DNA of 26,526 nt from positions 1-26,526 of the forward strand of contig DEQO01000033.1 in NCBI GenBank assembly GCA_002360495.1, given 5' to 3'. This DNA is from Flavobacteriales bacterium UBA3364 (GTDB taxonomy: Bacteria > Bacteroidota > Bacteroidia > Flavobacteriales_F > PHOS-HE28). Shown here one piece after another: positions 22,094-26,526 of this stretch (position 1 is the first letter of the stretch; each line of letters begins with the position of its first letter). The notes beneath the pieces are model-generated. The model saw only the letters and a program-made list of their open reading frames with translations. It was not told where the DNA came from and did not search any database. Position numbers and translations under genes: made by a program.

Positions 22094-23590
22094 TCAAGGG
22101 AGTTGTTGCGTTCGCGTGGCTGTGGGAACCACGCCCCCGATCACCGAGAGGATCATGTCCCGATCGTTTGCAGCCCCGGTATACAGCGTCCGGCCTGTCA
22201 TGTTCACATCCTCTGAACGATAGCCGTCCACGAAGTTCGTTGGGATAATGCCGCCGATGGCCGAAAGAACCTTGTCCCTGTCGTTGTTCGCACCGGAATA
22301 GGATACTATGCCATCGCCACTGCAATCCCCAGCCCAGAGAGCCCGTTTACCACCAGCAATGTAGGTGGGGTTGGTCCCATAAAGAGCTGTAGCCGTTGAG
22401 GTGAAGTCCACCGTGATCGGTGTTCCCACCACATCGATCGCGTTCGCCGTCATGGCACCCAAGTGGTTCCGGTGCCGGATAGCGAATTTCACGTTCTTCA
22501 TCGGCATGTACAATGTCGGGTTCGCTTGCAATACTCCCACAGGGTTCACAACGCTGCCATCTTTTCGTACCAGCATCACCCAGCTGCGCAACGGAGCATT
22601 CGTGGTGCCATGTCGTGCTTCCACCACCACCCAGTCCACGATGGCTTGCGCGCCTGTGACCGCCAGGTCCGATGCATTGAGGATCGGGAATTCATTCTCG
22701 ACGATATCCGGCCCACCTACTGGCCCCGCATAGATCGTGGGGTATACGCTGGCGATATAGGGCACAGGGGGTTGCGCGCTGGTTTGTGTCAAATAGAAAT
22801 ATGGCGCTTGCGTCGGTATGGAACCTCCAGCGCGTAGGCCATCGGTCATGCTCACACTCGGGGTGGTGACCAGTGGACCCTGCAGGAATACTTTGAAGGT
22901 GAATGCCGTTGCCACAGCTTCGGTATCGAACCTCCAGATCGGGGAATTCGCCCATGCACCCGCACCGATGGCGTTATGGGCCCGTACACGCCAATAGTAG
23001 GAAGTGGCAACGGTCATTGCGCCAGGCTGCCAGGTCAGCGCCGTGAGTATGGGCGAAGTGAGCACACCGCTGCTCATGGTCGGGTTCGTACTCCATTGCA
23101 CTTCGTAGGCTGTCGCGCCGCCGTAAGCGACCCATGACAATTGCAAGGTGCTGCCGGAGGAAAGTGTCGAGTTGTTCGCTGGTGCGGTCTGTCCTGGAGC
23201 GAACTGTGGGACTTGGGTGGGCGCTGCAATGGTGCTGAAGGAGCAAATGCTGTGGTATGTGTAGATCGGCGTCAACCAACTCACTTGGGAGTTACTGCGC
23301 AAACGCCAGTAGTACGTCGTTCCGTACTGTAGGGTCGTTGCTTGTGTTTGGGTCGCGAGCCCGCTCACCCCGATCTGCAGAATGTTGGTGAGGAAATTCG
23401 CATCGGTGGTGTATTCCACAGTGTAGCTAAGCGCGCCCGGCACCACGTCCCATGTAAGGGTGACGTAGGGTGCGATATCGAGCACAGGACCGCCACAAGG
23501 GGTTTGCGCAGCTCGTGTATCGTTCGGCATACCTGCCAGGAGAGCTCCGATGACAAAAGGAACGGGAGCGAATGACCGGATGAACGACAT
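22094..23590 (-). CDS. Fibronectin-III-like protein with dockerin-like C-terminal repeat, copy 1
   Basis: This encodes 498 residues. Signal peptide MSFIRSFAPVPFVIGALLAG, cleavage near TRAAQ. There are two fibronectin-III-like domains, at about 35-125 (YVTLTWDVVPGALSYTVEYT, YGTTYYWRLRSNS) and 135-235 (LQLSWVAYGGATAYEVQWST, TSYYWRVRAHN). A conserved central region follows (FLQGPLVTTPSVSMTDGLRA, AIVDWVVVEARHG, FAIRHRNHLGAMTANAIDVV). Residues 421-498 hold a duplicated motif: GDGIVSYSGANNDRDKVLSA with IGGIIPT, and NMTGRTLYTGAANDRDMILS with VIGGVVPT. It ends TRTQQLP. The Asp/Asn loops recall dockerins or EF-hands. This C-terminal block is common in Bacteroidota secreted proteins, and no standard T9SS tail follows it. 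The protein is a close duplicate of the gene at 23730-25190. Confidence 0.87.
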   Translation of the reverse strand: MSFIRSFAPVPFVIGALLAGMPNDTRAAQTPCGGPVLDIAPYVTLTWDVVPGALSYTVEYTTDANFLTNILQIGVSGLATQTQATTLQYGTTYYWRLRSNSQVSWLTPIYTYHSICSFSTIAAPTQVPQFAPGQTAPANNSTLSSGSTLQLSWVAYGGATAYEVQWSTNPTMSSGVLTSPILTALTWQPGAMTVATSYYWRVRAHNAIGAGAWANSPIWRFDTEAVATAFTFKVFLQGPLVTTPSVSMTDGLRAGGSIPTQAPYFYLTQTSAQPPVPYIASVYPTIYAGPVGGPDIVENEFPILNASDLAVTGAQAIVDWVVVEARHGTTNAPLRSWVMLVRKDGSVVNPVGVLQANPTLYMPMKNVKFAIRHRNHLGAMTANAIDVVGTPITVDFTSTATALYGTNPTYIAGGKRALWAGDCSGDGIVSYSGANNDRDKVLSAIGGIIPTNFVDGYRSEDVNMTGRTLYTGAANDRDMILSVIGGVVPTATRTQQLP

Positions 23591-23608
23591 GGGCGTTGAT
23601 TAGGGATG

Positions 23609-23617
23609 GTGAAAATA
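23609..23617 (-). promoter_or_regulatory. Shared TATTTTCAC element before Fn3-like copy 1
   Basis: The minus strand reads TATTTTCAC, 18 nt before the ATG at 23590. The same nine bases stand 19 nt before the ATG at 25190 of the duplicate gene. It is a partial fit to the Bacteroidota -7 box. No -33 TTG is clear here. Confidence 0.35.
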
Positions 23618-23729
23618 CGGTGAAGTCACTGCGTTCGGGAACAGGAACGTACGTTCGTCCACCACGACGGTCGATCCGTGGAAGAAATAGTCCGGCCCAA
23701 GTCCCAAAGTGAGCGGACCCACCTGGGCG

Positions 23730-25190
23730 CTACGGCAGCTGATGGGTCTTGGTATTCGTTGGGACGATGCCACCGATCACGGAAAGGATGAGGTCACGGT
23801 CGTTGGCACTTCCGGTATACAAGGTACGCCCGTTCATGTTCACGTCTTCCGTGCGATAGCCGTCCACGAAGTTCGTTGGGACGATCCCGCCGATGGCGGA
23901 GAGTACTTTGTCCCTGTCGTTTTCCGCGCCGGAGTAGGCCACGGTTCCATTGCCGTTGCAATCACCCGCCCATAGCGCCCGTTTGCCCGCAGCGATATAG
24001 GTCGGGTTCGTTCCATGCAGCACTGTGCTGGTAGCGGTGAAATCGAAGGTCAGTGCAGTACCCACCATATCGACCGCGTTCGCGGTCATGGCGCCCAAGT
24101 GGTTCCGATGCCGGATCGCGAACTTCATGTTCTTCATCGGCATTTGCTCGTTCAATGTCCCGCCTTCAGGCAGGACCATACTTCCGTCCTTCCGCAGGAG
24201 CATCACCCAGCTCTTCATGGGGATGTTGGCGGACCCATGCCGCGCTTCGACCACGACCCAGTCCACGACCGCTTGCGCCCCTGTTGCGGCCAACACGGAG
24301 GTGCTGACGACCGAAAGGGCATTGGAGGCGACCATGGTGATAGAGGGGTAATTACTGATCAGGTAGGGGTTCTGGTTAGGTGGAAAGAACATGCTGAAGT
24401 ACGGCTCCGTGGTGGGGATGTACCCGCCACTTCGAAGGCCATCGGTCATGCTCACGCTCGGGGTGGTCACCAAAGGACCTTGCAGGAACGCTTTGAAGGT
24501 GATCGGCGTGGCGACCGATTCCGTATCGAACCGCCAGATGGGGGAATTGGCCCAAGATCCAGCGCCGAGGCTGTTATAGGCCCGGACCCTCCAGTAATAC
24601 GTGGTAGCCTGGGTCATCGCCCCGGCCAGCCAAGAGGTCGTGGTAACGACAGGCGAGGTAAGGACATTGCTGCTGAGGGTGGGATTGGTGCTCCATTGCA
24701 CTTCATAGCCCGTGGCACCTCCATAGGACTGCCAATAGAAGGTCAGTGGATACGGGGAGCTCATGCCCGAATTGTTCCGCGGCGATGACTGTTGCGGGGC
24801 GAATTGTGGTGGTTGCGTGGCGGCGGCGGTCGTGCTGAAGGTGCAGATCGAACCGTAGGTGTACACCGGGGTCTGCCAGCTAGGCGCGCTGTTGCTGCGC
24901 AATCGCCAGTAATAGGTAGTGCCGTACTGCAAGCTGGTGGCCTGGGTTTGGGTGGCGAGCCCGGTCACTCCGACCTGTAGAATGTTGTTCAGGAAGCCGG
25001 CGTCCGTCGTGTACTCCACGGTGTAGGTCAACGCACCCCCAACCGCATCCCAAGAAAGTGTGACATAGGGCGCGGGATCCACATTCGATACGGAGCATGG
25101 GGTTTGGGCCGCCTGACCTGTGTATGGTGATCCCAGAATAACCGAGGCCAGGATCGAGAATGACCGGATCATGGATTGAAAGGGGCGCAT
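23730..25190 (-). CDS. Fibronectin-III-like protein with dockerin-like C-terminal repeat, copy 2
   Basis: This encodes 486 residues from the ATG at 25190 (MRPFQSMIRSFSILASVILG, cleavage near GQAAQ). I chose this start because it keeps the same spacing to TATTTTCAC as copy 1; ATGs at 25241 and 25172 are alternatives. Domain order equals copy 1: Fn3-like 1 (YVTLSWDAVGGALTYTVEYT), Fn3-like 2 (LTFYWQSYGGATGYEVQWST), the central FLQGPLVTTPSVSMTDGLRS and RHRNHLGAMTANAVD blocks, then the NDRD duplicate (GNGTVAYSGAENDRDKVLSA and NMNGRTLYTGSANDRDLILS), ending TKTHQLP. Long stretches are near-identical to copy 1 at protein and DNA level. The copies differ most at the signal peptide and in the segment after SIPT/YIPT, where copy 2 has PYFSMFFPPNQNPYLISNYP. 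This is a tandem duplication with local divergence. Confidence 0.88.
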   Translation of the reverse strand: MRPFQSMIRSFSILASVILGSPYTGQAAQTPCSVSNVDPAPYVTLSWDAVGGALTYTVEYTTDAGFLNNILQVGVTGLATQTQATSLQYGTTYYWRLRSNSAPSWQTPVYTYGSICTFSTTAAATQPPQFAPQQSSPRNNSGMSSPYPLTFYWQSYGGATGYEVQWSTNPTLSSNVLTSPVVTTTSWLAGAMTQATTYYWRVRAYNSLGAGSWANSPIWRFDTESVATPITFKAFLQGPLVTTPSVSMTDGLRSGGYIPTTEPYFSMFFPPNQNPYLISNYPSITMVASNALSVVSTSVLAATGAQAVVDWVVVEARHGSANIPMKSWVMLLRKDGSMVLPEGGTLNEQMPMKNMKFAIRHRNHLGAMTANAVDMVGTALTFDFTATSTVLHGTNPTYIAAGKRALWAGDCNGNGTVAYSGAENDRDKVLSAIGGIVPTNFVDGYRTEDVNMNGRTLYTGSANDRDLILSVIGGIVPTNTKTHQLP

Positions 25191-25209
25191 GGTGGATGGC
25201 AAATGATCT

Positions 25210-25218
25210 GTGAAAATA
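25210..25218 (-). promoter_or_regulatory. Shared TATTTTCAC element before Fn3-like copy 2
   Basis: The minus strand reads TATTTTCAC, 19 nt before the ATG at 25190. A TTG lies 20 bp upstream on the same strand, a good spacing for a Bacteroidota -33/-7 pair. Reuse of the element in both copies supports a real promoter. Confidence 0.42.
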
Positions 25219-25239
25219 GGCAGATCCGATGCGCCCTCC

Positions 25240-25259
25240 AATACCCACTTCGGGGTATT
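25240..25259. repeat. Inverted repeat between divergent surface genes
   Basis: AATACCC and GGGTATT form 7-bp perfect arms around a 6-nt loop (ACTTCG). It lies in the 130-bp divergent gap between Fn3-like copy 2 (minus) and the sixth FG-GAP gene (plus), overlapping where the minus-strand -33 TTG would be. An operator for coordinated control is possible; nothing else supports it. Confidence 0.35.
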
Positions 25260-25320
25260 TCCACTGGTCCAGGGCTTCCGGTGGAGAATGGAGCGCCGCG
25301 AGGATTATCTTGGTATCCTG

Positions 25321-26526
25321 ATGAGGGTTGTTCACCGGACTGGCAGGTCCATGGAAGGCAGCAAAAGCGCCTTGCTGCTCTTGTTCCTTGCATCGTTCCA
25401 CGCAAACGGCCAATTCTGGCAGGAGGTACCCATTGAGGCGCCGGACGACGTCACACCCGATGGTCTGTTCGGTGCGGCATTGGACGTAGATGGCGACCTG
25501 CTGGTGGTGGGTGCACCAGGTGTCGATGCCGGAGCCCCGGGATCGGGTAGCGCCTACCTCTATCAACGAAATGCCGAAGGTTTGCAGACCTGGGGCTTCG
25601 TCCAACGCATACTGCCGCCCACGCCATTCACCGGAGGAGGATTCGGCTCCAGTGTGATCTTCCATGGTCCATACCTCTTCATTTCGGCTCCTCGCGAACG
25701 CATCGGCGGCATCACACGCGGGGCTGTTCACGCGTACCGCTTCGATGCGATGGGCGGCGCATGGGAGCATGAACAAAGGCTGTCGTCGGAGATCGCACAA
25801 TGGGATCTGGCCACGGGCGTTGAACTGACCGGCGCCGAGGATCTTCTGCTCGCACACGCGCCGGGTTTCGATCCAGTGCCAGGTGATGAGGCGCTTGGTT
25901 GTGGAGCGTTGCTCACTTTCCGGTCGGATGCCGATGGAATTTTCCGATCGACGCGTGATATACCCGGTGATCAAATGGTCCCTGGCACAAGCGCGCAAGC
26001 TTTACAAGGCTGGTCCGCGCCGTGCGGAAACTCCCTGTTCTATATCGGACGTGATGCCAAGGCGTACCGCCTGCCTTTGGATGCGTTCCGTTCCGATTCC
26101 GACCCCATGCCGACACCGGTCCCGTTGGAATTGGGCCCACCTTTCCACCCGCAGGACCCGTCTTTCCAGATCAAGAACGGGACCTCGGAAGGGAACTCCA
26201 TCTACCTGGTCGTTTCGGAGCCGCTGTTCCCCCCCCCCTCGCCACCCGAGCCCGGTGCCTATTACGCTTGTGTACACCTCGAGTGTGTAGGGGATGAGAT
26301 CGTACAGCACGGCTACTTCGTATCGGATACCGCGGACAATGATGTGATCTGGGATTGGGGCGCCGACGCCGCTGCGGGAGCTGGTCGTGTGATCATCGGC
26401 GATCCAGGCGATATCACGTTCACCCCGCTCGGGTATGCCGAGGTATTCGGCCCGGATCCATCCTCCGCCACGCAATGGGACCGCAGAGGACTGCTCTTTC
26501 CATCGGATCCCGAGTATGGTGCACGG
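25321..26526 (+). CDS. FG-GAP beta-propeller surface protein, sixth paralogue (3' end outside window)
   Basis: The frame is open to the last base, giving the first 402 residues. In-frame ATGs lie at 25288, 25321 and 25351. I prefer 25321 because it supplies a basic n-region (MRVVHRTGRSMEGSK) ahead of the core ALLLLFLASFHANGQ. The mature start FWQEVPIEAPDDVTPDGLFG and DGDLLVVGAPG closely follow array gene 4 (QWSEVPVPAPSDLDAGSLFG), and the family signature reads QRNAEGLQTW. Later blades: FGSSVIFHGPYLFISAPRE, LTGAEDLLLAHAPGFD, and AGAGRVIIGDPGD. A run of ten C at 26229-26238 encodes Pro-Pro-Pro inside LFPPPSPPEPG. A T9SS tail is expected beyond the window. It is divergent from the Fn3-like genes. 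Confidence 0.88.
   Translation, partial: MRVVHRTGRSMEGSKSALLLLFLASFHANGQFWQEVPIEAPDDVTPDGLFGAALDVDGDLLVVGAPGVDAGAPGSGSAYLYQRNAEGLQTWGFVQRILPPTPFTGGGFGSSVIFHGPYLFISAPRERIGGITRGAVHAYRFDAMGGAWEHEQRLSSEIAQWDLATGVELTGAEDLLLAHAPGFDPVPGDEALGCGALLTFRSDADGIFRSTRDIPGDQMVPGTSAQALQGWSAPCGNSLFYIGRDAKAYRLPLDAFRSDSDPMPTPVPLELGPPFHPQDPSFQIKNGTSEGNSIYLVVSEPLFPPPSPPEPGAYYACVHLECVGDEIVQHGYFVSDTADNDVIWDWGADAAAGAGRVIIGDPGDITFTPLGYAEVFGPDPSSATQWDRRGLLFPSDPEYGAR
26229..26238 (+). repeat. Homopolymeric C10 tract inside the sixth FG-GAP gene
   Basis: Ten consecutive cytosines follow TT and precede TCG within the coding sequence, about 300 codons from the start. The frame is open on both sides at this length, so the gene is 'on' as read. 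Tracts of this kind slip during replication and are a known basis of phase variation in surface proteins of other bacteria. Such a tract is also a typical place for sequencing or assembly errors. Confidence 0.75.

Noticed and set aside
21152..22216. Plus-strand open frame of about 354 codons
   Set aside because: It lies opposite the calcium-loop propeller and the end of the Fn3-like gene, both well supported, and its translation looks non-protein-like.
23662..23681. Weak hairpin (CCACG ... CGTGG) after Fn3-like copy 2
   Set aside because: It has only 5-bp arms, a 10-nt loop and no T-tract, which is not enough to call a terminator.
24880..25998. Minus-strand open frame of about 372 codons across the divergent gap
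   Set aside because: It runs over the N-terminus of Fn3-like copy 2 in another frame and antisense to the sixth FG-GAP gene, and has no domain or signal peptide.

Overview
The window looks like chromosomal DNA from a GC-rich member of the Bacteroidota, probably Flavobacteriales. Several things point there. Most exported proteins end in type IX secretion (T9SS) sorting domains: one 'gliding motility-associated' type B domain and several type A domains. The tmRNA tag ends in -YALAA. Two -7 promoter boxes match the Bacteroidota consensus TAnnTTTG, and Shine-Dalgarno sequences are essentially absent. Species cannot be fixed from the sequence. No T9SS machinery, mobility gene, CRISPR array or tRNA gene was seen.

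Layout. (1) 1-741 (+) is the 3' part of an unrecognised gene. It meets tail to tail a minus-strand lipoprotein pair (2238-743): a DUF2807 'head GIN' lipoprotein and an unknown lipoprotein joined by an ATGA overlap. (2) 9883-2355 (-) is a two-gene operon of very large surface proteins. The first has PKD, GEVED and CUB-like domains; the second is a 1532-residue stalk with eleven PKD/Ig-like repeats. (3) 10302-12632 is the only housekeeping segment. It holds an orphan SiaB-like (DUF6272) kinase, a convergent lysine-ketoglutarate-reductase/saccharopine-dehydrogenase-like enzyme, and divergently from that the tmRNA gene ssrA with a terminator-like hairpin. (4) 12781-20447 (+) is a run of five tandem FG-GAP beta-propeller proteins with signal peptides and C-terminal T9SS-like domains. 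Three of the four junctions are ATGA overlaps. (5) 25190-20441 (-) holds two recently duplicated fibronectin-III-like proteins with a dockerin-like C-terminal repeat, followed 3 bp later by a calcium-loop (VCBS/FG-GAP) propeller. (6) 25321-26526 (+) is a sixth FG-GAP paralogue, cut by the window end, carrying an in-frame tract of ten cytosines.

Taken together, most of the window is a surface-display locus, with about a dozen exported, repeat-built, adhesin-like proteins. The most unusual aspects are the translationally coupled array of divergent propeller paralogues, its apparent two-block base composition (AT-richer next to ssrA, GC-rich after about 15.57 kb), the poly-C tract that could make the sixth paralogue phase variable, and the duplicated Fn3/dockerin-like proteins that have no recognisable T9SS tail. 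Ligands and biological roles of the surface proteins cannot be read from the sequence.
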